This document shows, piece after piece, positions 1 to 6,467 of a stretch of 6,512 bases of DNA. The notes under the pieces are model-generated. The model was not told the DNA's origin, did not search any database, and was given only the letters and a program-made list of their open reading frames with translations. The stretch is from Burkholderiales bacterium (GTDB lineage Bacteria; Pseudomonadota; Gammaproteobacteria; Burkholderiales; SG8-39), in the NCBI GenBank assembly GCA_919902965.1, contig CAKKSJ010000129.1, positions 1-6,512 on the forward strand, read 5' to 3'. The stretch's first letter is position 1. Every line of letters starts with the position of its first letter. The position numbers were made by a program, and so were the translations under genes.

Positions 1-698
1 GGAAACTGCAGGTCCTGGCCACCGCCGTGGATATCGAAATGCGCGCCGAGCAGTTTGCAGGACATGGTCGAACACTCCAGATGCCAGCCCGGACGACCGC
101 CCCCCCAGGGAGACGGCCAGGCCGGCTCGCCCTCCTTGGCGCGTTTCCACAGGACGAAATCGAGCGGGTCATGCTTGCTGGGATCGGCTTCGACGCGCTC
201 GCCCGCCCGCAACTCATCCAGCGTCTTGCCGGATAGCTTGCCGTAACCGGGAAATTTGCGCACTGCGTAATTGACGTCGCCGCTTTGCGCCTGGTAGGCC
301 AGGCCCTTGCCCTGCAGCGCCCTGATCATGTCCAGCATGCCACCTATGTGTTGCGTGGCGCGCGGCTCATGATCGGGTTTCTCCACCCCGAGGGCGGCCG
401 CGTCCTCGTCCATGTAGGCGATATAGCGCGCTGTCAGTTCGCCTATGGTCTCCCCGTTTTCAACGGCACGGCGAATGATCTTGTCGTCGACATCGGTGAT
501 ATTGCGCACGTAGGTGAGTTCAAATCCGCTTGCGCGCAACCAGCGCTGCACCATGTCGAATACCACCATGACGCGCGCATGGCCCAGATGGCAGTAATCG
601 TAGACGGTCATTCCGCATACGTACATGCGCACCCTGCCCGGCTCGATCGGGATGAAATCCTGCTTGCGACGGGCAAGCGTGTTGTATATCTTCAGCAT
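1..698 (-). CDS. cysS: Cysteinyl-tRNA synthetase, N-terminal part (cut by window edge)
   Basis: Class I aminoacyl-tRNA synthetase that charges tRNA-Cys with cysteine in the cytoplasm. The window holds codons 1-232; the rest lies beyond position 1. The protein starts MLKIYNTLARRKQDF and has the family signature CGMTVYD (residues 28-34) followed by the HIGH-type ATP motif as HLGH (37-40). Cys28 and Cys209 (in GWHLECSTM) fall exactly at the zinc-ligand positions of the E. coli enzyme. The sequence HGGGQDLQF runs into the edge just before the expected zinc-binding His234. The N-terminal NITDVDDKI and the WGGGRPGWH region also fit CysRS. The KMSKS loop and anticodon-binding domain are not visible. 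ATG at 698 is chosen because it places Cys28 in register with the family; no strong Shine-Dalgarno precedes it. The gene is divergent from the TPR gene at 855. Confidence 0.97.
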   Translation of the reverse strand, partial: MLKIYNTLARRKQDFIPIEPGRVRMYVCGMTVYDYCHLGHARVMVVFDMVQRWLRASGFELTYVRNITDVDDKIIRRAVENGETIGELTARYIAYMDEDAAALGVEKPDHEPRATQHIGGMLDMIRALQGKGLAYQAQSGDVNYAVRKFPGYGKLSGKTLDELRAGERVEADPSKHDPLDFVLWKRAKEGEPAWPSPWGGGRPGWHLECSTMSCKLLGAHFDIHGGGQDLQF

Positions 699-786
699 GC
701 TAGAGTAGCGGCCTGGTAGGGCTCGGCGGCACGGCACCTTCCACCTGAGGGCGGCGCCACCGCGGAAATTTTGACGCTAGCCTCTA

Positions 787-816
787 TTGTGGAGGTTCGA
801 GTGTTGTTGTTAGAAT
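787..816 (+). promoter_or_regulatory. Putative extended -10 sigma-70 promoter for the TPR / L,D-transpeptidase genes
   Basis: TAGAAT at 811-816 differs from the -10 consensus at one position and is preceded by TG one base upstream (808-809), giving an extended -10 element TGTTAGAAT. A weak -35 candidate, TTGTGG, lies at 787-792 with an 18-base spacer; extended -10 promoters tolerate a poor -35. The predicted start near 823 would leave a leader of about 30 bases before the ATG at 855. It lies in the divergent spacer between cysS and the TPR gene. This rests on sequence matching only. Confidence 0.5.
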
Positions 817-854
817 GCAGCGTTGATTCAACTGGCCCTGGAAAGTATAACATA

Positions 855-1895
855 ATGCACCTCCTCCTTCGCGGCATCGCTCTCGGTTTGTGCCTATTAT
901 CGGCTGCCGCCGTCGTCCGCGCCGACGAGTTGCAGGACATCGCTCGCATGATGCGGCAGGGCCAATTGCCCCAATCCCTGGAACGCGTCGACAAGCTTCT
1001 GGCCGGCAAGCCGCGCGACGCGCAGGGTCGCTTTCTGAAAGGCCTGATTCTGACGGAGATGAACCGTCCAAGCGAGGCGATTCAGGTGTTCTCGAAGCTG
1101 TCTGAGGACTATCCGGAACTGCCCGAGCCCTACAACAATCTGGCAGTCCTCTATGCGTCACAGGGGCAGTACGATAAAGCCAGGACCGCGCTGGAACGAT
1201 CGATACGCACGCACCCGAGTTACGCCACCGCGCACGAGAACCTGGGCGATATTTACGCCAAGCTTGCCAGCCAGGCCTACGATAAGGCGCTGCAGCTGGA
1301 CTCCTCCAATACCGGCGCCAAGACCAAGCTGGCCATGATAGGCGAGTTGATCGGCGGCGGAACGCGCACTGCCCGCGCCCCTGTCCGTGCCGAACCCGTG
1401 AAGACCGCAGAGGCGCCGCCTGCCGCCAAGGCGGTCGAAGCCGCAAAACCTGTCGTGGTTGCAAGCGCAAAACCAGGCGAACCCAAGGCTGCAGAGACCA
1501 AGGCCGCCGGACCTAAACCCACCGCGCCGGCGGCAAAGGCCAGCGGCCCAGGGGCGGAATCCGAAGCGGTGCTCAAGGCAATGCAGGCATGGGCCGGCGC
1601 CTGGTCCAGAAAAGACGTACCCGCTTACCTTGCGCATTATGCCAAGGACTTCAAGACACCCAAGGGCGAACCGCGCAGCGACTGGGAGAAACAGCGGAAG
1701 CAGCGCGTCAGCGCGCCGAAGAAAATTGAAGTCGAAATCGAATCGCCCAAGGTCAGCCTCAGCGGCGAAAACGCCGCCAGCGTGACTTTCCAACAGTCTT
1801 ACCGGTCCGATATAGTCAAGGCCTCGGGAACTAAAACGCTGGTCATGGTCAAAAGCAATGGAAGATGGCTAATACGTGAAGAACGGGTCAATTGA
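855..1895 (+). CDS. Exported TPR-repeat protein with C-terminal NTF2-like domain
   Basis: 346-residue protein of unknown specific function, probably periplasmic. Residues 1-23 look like a signal peptide: one Arg, a hydrophobic core (IALGLCLLSAAAVV) and a cleavage site VRA|DE. Residues about 24-157 form tetratricopeptide repeats; the clearest is around PYNNLAVLYASQGQYDKA (92-109). The last repeat (LGDIYAKLASQAYDKALQLD) is about five residues short in its turn. An Ala/Pro/Lys-rich linker (about 168-235) leads to a C-terminal domain (236-346) with W-x3-W, AYLAHYAKDF and a terminal GRWLIREE strand, resembling NTF2-like/SnoaL folds. A similar domain ends the next gene. ATG 855 is preferred over the in-frame TTG at 771 because it begins directly with the signal peptide and GGAAAG lies 9 bases upstream. 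TPRs suggest a protein-binding scaffold, perhaps for the neighbouring transpeptidase; that partnership is inference. Confidence 0.88.
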   Translation: MHLLLRGIALGLCLLSAAAVVRADELQDIARMMRQGQLPQSLERVDKLLAGKPRDAQGRFLKGLILTEMNRPSEAIQVFSKLSEDYPELPEPYNNLAVLYASQGQYDKARTALERSIRTHPSYATAHENLGDIYAKLASQAYDKALQLDSSNTGAKTKLAMIGELIGGGTRTARAPVRAEPVKTAEAPPAAKAVEAAKPVVVASAKPGEPKAAETKAAGPKPTAPAAKASGPGAESEAVLKAMQAWAGAWSRKDVPAYLAHYAKDFKTPKGEPRSDWEKQRKQRVSAPKKIEVEIESPKVSLSGENAASVTFQQSYRSDIVKASGTKTLVMVKSNGRWLIREERVN

Positions 1896-3087
1896 TTTGA
1901 TACAGTCACAACGCGGAATTATCAACTTCCTACTCGCCGGGGCACTGGGCCTCGCCAGCGTTTTCTTCCTTTCTCCGGCCCAGGCTGAACAGAGTACCGA
2001 CGACCTGCTCGGCAAGGTATTTGAGCAAATCGAGCGCAACCATCTCGATCAGGCGCTCACTCAGGTCGAAGCCCTGCTCCGCGCCAAACCAAACTTTCGA
2101 CTGGCCTATCTCATCAAAGGAGATTTGCTCCTCGCCCGGGGCCGGGAACTGAAATCCTTTGGAAACGCCCCGCATGGATCGAGTGGGCGGCTCGATGACC
2201 TGCGCGCCGAAGCGCTGGTCCGCCTGCGTGCCTACCGCGATCGACCGTCCAATGATCACGTGCCGCGCTACCTGATGCAACTGCGCGCGGATCAGCGCTA
2301 TGCCATCGTCGTCGACAACAAGCGCTCGCGTCTGTACCTGTACCAGAACGAGAACGGCCGGCCGCGCTTCGTCGCCGATTACTACATCAGTATCGGCAAA
2401 CGCGGCGGCGAGAAAACGCGCGAAGGAGACGAAAGAACACCAGTCGGCGTATACCACGTCACGGCCAGTCTGCCGCGGAACAAGCTCGCCGATTTCTACG
2501 GAAGCGGCGCCTTCCCGATCAACTATCCCAACGAATGGGACAAGCGCCACGGCAGAAACGGCTCTGGCATCTGGCTGCACGGCTCGCCAAGTGATACCTA
2601 CAGCCGCGCGCCGCGCGCGAGCAACGGCTGCGTGGTGCTGGCGAACGCTGACCTGGACGCGTTATCCAACAAGATGCAGATCGGACTCACGCCGGTAATC
2701 ATCAGCGAACAAGTCGAGTGGCTTTCCCTGGACGACTGGGATGCCGAACGCAACGCGCTCAACGCCGAAATCGAGCGCTGGCGCAGCGACTGGGAAAGCC
2801 GTGATACTGACCGCTACCTGACGCATTACTCGAAAAAATTCTCCACCGGCCGCGAAAGCTACGCCGACTGGGCGCAGCACAAGCGCCAGGTGAATAAAGC
2901 TAAGAGTTGGATCAAGCTGGGGCTGTCCAATTTCAGCGTGTTCCGCAATCCGGGCAAAGAGGAATTGGTGGTGGTGGCTTTCGACCAGGATTACCGCTCC
3001 AGCAATCTGTCCAACAAAATGAAGAAGCGCCAGTACTGGACCAAGGAAGGCGGCAAGTGGCGCATAATTTACGAAGGTGCGGGATAG
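1876..3087 (+). CDS. L,D-transpeptidase (YkuD family) with TPR-like N-terminus and NTF2-like C-terminal domain
   Basis: 403-residue exported enzyme expected to act on periplasmic peptidoglycan. YkuD enzymes form or rearrange cross-links, attach proteins, or in some members trim peptides through a catalytic cysteine. A signal peptide spans about 1-37 (hydrophobic core FLLAGALGLASVFFL, cleavage AQA|EQ). Residues about 38-110 are helical and TPR-like (NHLDQALTQVEALLRAKPNF). The YkuD domain (about 141-277) carries ERTPVGVYHV, then WLHGSP with His235, and the nucleophile motif RASNGCVVL with Cys252. SNGC replaces the commoner SHGC. Residues about 293-403 form an NTF2-like domain (DTDRYLTHYSKKFS, GGKWRIIYE) like that of the preceding protein, an arrangement known in Csd6-type L,D-transpeptidase/carboxypeptidases. 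The GTG start overlaps the upstream gene by 20 bases, implying translational coupling; the TTG at 1897 is an alternative start. Whether it cross-links, trims or modifies a protein cannot be read from sequence. Confidence 0.92.
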   Translation: MKNGSIDLIQSQRGIINFLLAGALGLASVFFLSPAQAEQSTDDLLGKVFEQIERNHLDQALTQVEALLRAKPNFRLAYLIKGDLLLARGRELKSFGNAPHGSSGRLDDLRAEALVRLRAYRDRPSNDHVPRYLMQLRADQRYAIVVDNKRSRLYLYQNENGRPRFVADYYISIGKRGGEKTREGDERTPVGVYHVTASLPRNKLADFYGSGAFPINYPNEWDKRHGRNGSGIWLHGSPSDTYSRAPRASNGCVVLANADLDALSNKMQIGLTPVIISEQVEWLSLDDWDAERNALNAEIERWRSDWESRDTDRYLTHYSKKFSTGRESYADWAQHKRQVNKAKSWIKLGLSNFSVFRNPGKEELVVVAFDQDYRSSNLSNKMKKRQYWTKEGGKWRIIYEGAG

Positions 3088-3228
3088 CATCGGCTCTGCC
3101 CGTTGCGGAATTTGCGGCTCGGCGTTGATTGCGGAGAGCGCATGGAAAGCCGGGCGAATTGCCGATCCCTGTGCGAGATCCAACCCTGATTGAGGTTCGC
3201 GTTTATCCCCTTTGAAAGGCTGTAAAGC

Positions 3229-3804
3229 ATGCGTGTATCCCCGTTTCTGCTGTTGAGCGCCCTGCTCTGGTCGGCGCAGACGCCCGCCGCCAACCCGCTG
3301 GTTGAAATGAAGACCAGCGCCGGCACCGTCCGCATCGAACTTTACGCGGACAAGGCGCCGAAATCGGCGGCAAATTTTCTGCAGTACGTGAAAGATGGTT
3401 TTTATGACGGCGCCATTTTCCACCGCGTCATCGATGGATTCATGATTCAAGGCGGCGGCTACAAATCCGATTTCACAGAGAAAAAAGGCAAGCGCCCGGC
3501 TATCGAGAATGAGGCGGGAAACGGACTGAAAAACCAGGCTGGCACCCTTGCCATGGCACGCACATCCGACCCGCACTCGGCCACGGCGCAGTTTTTCATC
3601 AACGTCGCTGACAATCGCTTTCTCGATTTCCGCGAACCCAGTCCCGCGGGATTCGGTTATGCGGTATTCGGCAAGGTCGCTCAGGGCATGGAGGTGGTGA
3701 CGCGCATTGCGCGCACGCCCACCGGCCCGGGTGGACCATTTGCAAAGGACGTGCCGCGGCAAGCGATCGTCATCGAATCCATCACCCTTATTTCCGATAA
3801 ATAG
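3229..3804 (+). CDS. ppiA: Periplasmic cyclophilin-type peptidyl-prolyl cis-trans isomerase
   Basis: 191-residue cyclophilin that catalyses cis-trans isomerisation of X-Pro bonds in exported proteins. The N-terminus MRVSPFLLLSALLWSAQTPAA is a short signal peptide (cleavage near residue 21), placing it in the periplasm. The cyclophilin core follows: IFHRVIDGFMIQGGG with catalytic Arg66 and the pocket residues Phe71 and Gln74, then MARTSDPHSATAQFFIN (109-125). The position of the cyclosporin-contacting Trp of human CypA is Phe142 (GFGYAVFG), as in E. coli PpiA, so low cyclosporin sensitivity is expected. GAAAGG lies 9 bases before the ATG. The gene follows the transpeptidase after 141 bases and precedes a cytoplasmic paralogue by 10 bases, so ppiA and ppiB are surely co-transcribed. 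Confidence 0.95.
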   Translation: MRVSPFLLLSALLWSAQTPAANPLVEMKTSAGTVRIELYADKAPKSAANFLQYVKDGFYDGAIFHRVIDGFMIQGGGYKSDFTEKKGKRPAIENEAGNGLKNQAGTLAMARTSDPHSATAQFFINVADNRFLDFREPSPAGFGYAVFGKVAQGMEVVTRIARTPTGPGGPFAKDVPRQAIVIESITLISDK

Positions 3805-3814
3805 CGAGCACATC

Positions 3815-4306
3815 ATGGTCAAATTACACACCAATCACGGCATCATCTCCCTGGAACTCGACGCAGCCAAAGCCCCCAAGACAGTGGAAAACTTTCTCGC
3901 CTATGCAAAAAACGGACATTACGACAACACGATATTCCATCGTGTCATTGACGGTTTTATGATTCAGGGCGGCGGTTTCGAGCCCGGCATGAAGCAAAAA
4001 CCGACACAGGCGCAGATCGAGAACGAGGCAAGCAACGGCCTCAAGAACGCGCAATACACCGTTGCCATGGCGCGCACCTCGGACCCTCATTCGGCCAGCG
4101 CGCAGTTTTTCATCAACGTCAAGGACAACAGCTTTCTCAACCATAGCGCGCCGACACCGCAGGGTTGGGGCTATTGTGTGTTCGGCAAAGTCATCGAAGG
4201 CATGGACGTGGTGGACAAGATCAAAGGCGTCAAAACCGGCAGCCGCGCTGGCCACCAGGATGTGCCCGCGGAAGACGTAGTGCTGCAGCGCGCAGAGATC
4301 TGCTGA
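3815..4306 (+). CDS. ppiB: Cytoplasmic cyclophilin-type peptidyl-prolyl cis-trans isomerase B
   Basis: 163-residue cyclophilin without a signal peptide, therefore cytoplasmic. It catalyses prolyl isomerisation during protein folding. It is very close to E. coli PpiB throughout: the start MVKLHTNHG, NTIFHRVIDGFMIQGGGFEP with catalytic Arg43 and Gln51, MARTSDPHSASAQFFIN (85-101) and GWGYCVFGKV with Trp118, ending near HQDVPAEDV. Length matches the family (about 164). Trp118 is present here, whereas the upstream paralogue has Phe at the same place. ATG 3815 is only 10 bases past the ppiA stop with a weak GAG upstream, suggesting translation aided by coupling. Confidence 0.97.
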   Translation: MVKLHTNHGIISLELDAAKAPKTVENFLAYAKNGHYDNTIFHRVIDGFMIQGGGFEPGMKQKPTQAQIENEASNGLKNAQYTVAMARTSDPHSASAQFFINVKDNSFLNHSAPTPQGWGYCVFGKVIEGMDVVDKIKGVKTGSRAGHQDVPAEDVVLQRAEIC

Positions 4307-4395
4307 ACGCAAGTGGCCGCAATGGGCAATGCGTAGCGGGATGATCGGCCGGGTCCGGATTTGTTAGCGTCGCGCAGCACTTGCCGCTGAGCCGC

Positions 4396-5124
4396 ATGCC
4401 GACCTTATTCGTCTCCGACCTGCACCTATGCTCCGGCCGGCCGCAGAGCAACCGCGGCTTTTTCCGTTTTCTGGAGCGCGAAGCGTCCAGCGCGCGCGCG
4501 CTCTACATTCTGGGTGACTTGTTCGAGTATTGGATCGGGGACGACGACCTCGACGATCGGTTCAACACCACGGTCGTTGCCGCCCTCGCCCGACTCGTCG
4601 CTGGCGGCGTCCCGGTCTCACTCATGCACGGCAACCGCGATTTCCTCATAGGCGATGCTTTCGCGCAGGCAAGCGGAGTGACGCTGCTGCCCGATCCGGC
4701 GCAAATCGACCTGTACGGCCGCACGGTCCTGCTGATGCATGGCGATACCCTGTGCACGCTCGATCTGGAATATCAGGCGTTCCGGCGCGAGGCACGCAGC
4801 CGGACCTGGATAGACAGTCTTCTGCGCCAGCCGCTGGCCGAGCGCAAGGCTGCGGTCGAGGCCCTGCGCCGCAGAAGCGAACAGGAAAAACGCAGCAAAT
4901 CGGCCGAAATCATGGACGTGGCGCCGGCCGAAGTCGAGGCCGTACTGCGTCGCCACGGCTATCCGCTGCTGATCCATGGCCACACCCACCGCCCGGCTCG
5001 CCATGTACACACGGTCGACGGCCATCGCTGCGAGCGCTGGGTGCTGGCGGACTGGTATCAGGGCGGCAGCTATCTCGCCTGCGACGAATCAGGCTGTCGC
5101 GCGCTGCAATTGAGCCCGGACTGA
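4396..5124 (+). CDS. lpxH: UDP-2,3-diacylglucosamine diphosphatase (lipid A pathway)
   Basis: 242-residue peripheral membrane metallo-phosphoesterase of the calcineurin type. It hydrolyses UDP-2,3-diacylglucosamine to lipid X and UMP, the fourth step of Raetz-pathway lipid A synthesis, at the cytoplasmic face of the inner membrane. All metal-binding motifs are visible: SDLHL (Asp8, His10), GDLFEYWIGDD (Asp41), GNRDF (Asn80, Arg81), MHGDTLC (His115) and HGHTHRP (194-200). The KRSKSAEIMDV segment matches the substrate-binding helices of LpxH. ATG 4396 is chosen over the in-frame TTG at 4381 because MPTLFVSDLHL aligns with the usual N-terminus. The Shine-Dalgarno is weak (GAG at 4389-4391). It lies 89 bases after ppiB with no convincing terminator between, so it is probably in the same transcript. 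It converges with metZ. Confidence 0.97.
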   Translation: MPTLFVSDLHLCSGRPQSNRGFFRFLEREASSARALYILGDLFEYWIGDDDLDDRFNTTVVAALARLVAGGVPVSLMHGNRDFLIGDAFAQASGVTLLPDPAQIDLYGRTVLLMHGDTLCTLDLEYQAFRREARSRTWIDSLLRQPLAERKAAVEALRRRSEQEKRSKSAEIMDVAPAEVEAVLRRHGYPLLIHGHTHRPARHVHTVDGHRCERWVLADWYQGGSYLACDESGCRALQLSPD

Positions 5125-5152
5125 AGCGACGGGCGTGAAGCAGTTTGCGCTT

Positions 5153-6325
5153 CTAGCGCAATCCGCGTTCAAGGTCGGACTGTATGTCGCCTAGCGCCTC
5201 CAGACCGACCGCAACGCGCAGCAAGCCCTCGCCTATACCTGCAGCCAGGCGCGCTTCGGCGCTGATACGGCCGTGCGTAGTTGTAGCTGGATGGGTGATC
5301 GTGGTCTTGGTGTCGCCCAGATTGGCGGTGATCGAAATCATGCGCGTCGCATCCACCACCCGCCACGCCGCCTCACGCCCGCCTCTGACTTCGAAAGCCA
5401 CCACAGCGCCCCCCAGCCGCTGCTGCCTTTTCGCCAGCTCATATTGCGGATGGGTAGCCAGGCCGGGATAGTAGACGCGCTCGATGCCAGGGTGCCGCTC
5501 CAGCCACTGGGCCAATTGCAGGGCAGCCTGCGACTGCGCGTCCATGCGGATGCGCAGCGTTTCCAGGCCCTTCAGCAGCACCCAGGCGTTAAACGGTGAC
5601 AGACTCGGCCCTGCGGTGCGCAGGAATCCGTAAATGCCGTCCATGACCGGTCCGCGCGCCCCTGCCACCGCGCCGCCCAGCACCCTGCCCTGGCCATCCA
5701 GATACTTGGTCGCCGAATGGATGACCAGATCAGCGCCAAGCTGCAGCGGCAGTTGCAATGCCGGCGTACAGAAACAGTTGTCCACCGCCAGCAGTGCGCC
5801 CGCGCGCCTGGCCACTGTCGCAAGTGCCGCGATGTCTGCGATCTCGGTAAGCGGATTGGACGGCGTCTCGAGAAACAGCAGCTTGGTATTCTTGCGCAGC
5901 GCGCCCTCCCAGGCGGCGAGACTGGCGCCGGCAACGAAACTGGTATCCACGCCGAATTTCCCCATGACACTGGAAAAAAGCTGCACCGTCGAGCCGAACA
6001 CACTGGCCGAGCAAACCACATGGTCGCCCGCCCTGAGCACGGCCATGGCCGTCGCCAGGATGGCGGACATACCCGATGCGGTGGCGACGCAGGCTTCGGC
6101 GCCTTCCAGGGCGGCGAGGCGCTCCTGAAAGGCGCTCACCGTGGGGTTGGTGAAGCGCGAATAGATATTCCCCTCCGCGCCACCGGTGAAACGCGCTGCA
6201 GCCTGCGCGGCGTTCTCGAATACGAAACTCGAAGTGAGATACATCGCCTCGGAGTGCTCACCAAACTGACTGCGGTGGATGCCCGAGCGCAGCGCCAGGG
6301 TATCGAATTCAACTTGATCGGCCAT
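5153..6325 (-). CDS. metZ: O-succinylhomoserine sulfhydrylase (PLP-dependent, direct sulfhydrylation)
   Basis: 390-residue Cys/Met-metabolism PLP enzyme. It is expected to make homocysteine from O-succinylhomoserine (or O-acetylhomoserine) and sulfide, bypassing cystathionine. Visible family motifs are NIYSRFTNPT (53-62, phosphate-binding Tyr55 and Arg57), the SGM turn (84-86), ETPSNP (152-157), VDN (181-183, Asp182 to the PLP ring) and HSATKYLDGQGRVLGG with the Schiff-base Lys207. The DGQGRVLGGA extension after the lysine is typical of MetZ rather than cystathionine gamma-synthase or MetY, but the exact acyl group of the substrate cannot be fixed from sequence. The ATG at 6325 has a weak GGA 7 bases upstream and sits 20 bases past the U-tract of a terminator. 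Expression should depend on read-through controlled by the upstream SAM-II riboswitch. It converges with lpxH with a 28-base gap. Confidence 0.95.
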   Translation of the reverse strand: MADQVEFDTLALRSGIHRSQFGEHSEAMYLTSSFVFENAAQAAARFTGGAEGNIYSRFTNPTVSAFQERLAALEGAEACVATASGMSAILATAMAVLRAGDHVVCSASVFGSTVQLFSSVMGKFGVDTSFVAGASLAAWEGALRKNTKLLFLETPSNPLTEIADIAALATVARRAGALLAVDNCFCTPALQLPLQLGADLVIHSATKYLDGQGRVLGGAVAGARGPVMDGIYGFLRTAGPSLSPFNAWVLLKGLETLRIRMDAQSQAALQLAQWLERHPGIERVYYPGLATHPQYELAKRQQRLGGAVVAFEVRGGREAAWRVVDATRMISITANLGDTKTTITHPATTTHGRISAEARLAAGIGEGLLRVAVGLEALGDIQSDLERGLR

Positions 6326-6345
6326 GATTGCGTCCGTATAAAAAT

Positions 6346-6381
6346 AAAAAAAACCCGCTCAGCTTTGGCTAAGACGGGTTT
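6346..6381 (-). terminator. Intrinsic terminator in the metZ leader (riboswitch expression platform)
   Basis: Read on the minus strand, AAACCCG (6381-6375) pairs perfectly with CGGGUUU (6357-6351). Above a single bulged U, CUUAGC (6373-6368) pairs with GCUGAG (6363-6358) including one U-G pair. The loop is CAAA. Eight U residues follow (6353-6346), then A and more U. This is a textbook rho-independent terminator placed between the SAM-II aptamer and the metZ start codon, so it acts as an attenuator of metZ rather than the end of an upstream gene: the promoter and aptamer lie immediately before it on the same strand. Confidence 0.92.
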
Positions 6382-6385
6382 CCCA

Positions 6386-6461
6386 CGCTTTAGCAGTATT
6401 TATATGCCGATCCCTGAACCATGAGTCGGCGGCGCCCGCAAGCTATGCATCAAATCGGCGC
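6386..6461 (-). promoter_or_regulatory. SAM-II riboswitch aptamer with an additional hairpin
   Basis: The minus-strand RNA fits the S-adenosylmethionine SAM-II class. P1 is GCGCC (6461-6457) with GGCGC (6436-6432). The loop opens with the conserved GAUUU (6456-6452). The pseudoknot joins GCUUGC (6443-6438) to GCUAAAGC (6394-6387): C6438-G6394, G6439-C6393, U6440 opposite U6392, U6441-A6391, then C6442-G6388 and G6443-C6387. The A-rich segment AUAAAU (6403-6398) and GCUAAA align without gaps to the same segments of the crystallised environmental SAM-II RNA, as I remember that sequence; U6453, U6440 and U6392 fall at its SAM-contacting uridines. Between P1 and the A-rich loop is an extra stem, GCCGA (6430-6426) with UCGGC (6410-6406). 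SAM binding should stabilise the pseudoknot and lower metZ expression. Confidence 0.87.
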
Positions 6462-6467
6462 AGCACT

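Noticed and set aside
699..770. Regulatory leader or T-box-like element upstream of cysS
   Set aside because: The segment is too short, has no T-box signature or terminator, and T-boxes are not expected in this lineage.
771..776. TTGACG as a -35 box, and the in-frame TTG here as the start of the TPR gene
   Set aside because: No -10 lies at suitable spacing, and starting here would put 28 non-signal residues before a normal signal peptide that begins at ATG 855.
3088..3228. Spacer before ppiA as a site of a terminator plus new promoter
   Set aside because: I found no stem with a T-tract and no -35/-10 pair with acceptable match and spacing that does not collide with the ribosome-binding site.
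2662..3834. Long minus-strand open frame of 390 codons opposite the transpeptidase and ppiA
   Set aside because: It is antisense to two well-recognised genes, shows no recognisable domain, and reads like the complement of high-GC codons.
4307..4395. Terminator or promoter between ppiB and lpxH
   Set aside because: Only a short CCGG-type palindrome (around 4348-4359) without a T-tract is visible, and no convincing promoter hexamers.
5137..5153. Small hairpin GAAGC/GCTTC between convergent lpxH and metZ as a bidirectional terminator
   Set aside because: The stem is only five base pairs, there is no T-tract on either strand, and it overlaps the metZ stop codon.
5717..6424. Plus-strand open frame of 235 codons opposite metZ and its leader
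   Set aside because: It is antisense to the conserved MetZ N-terminus and runs through the riboswitch and terminator; no family features.
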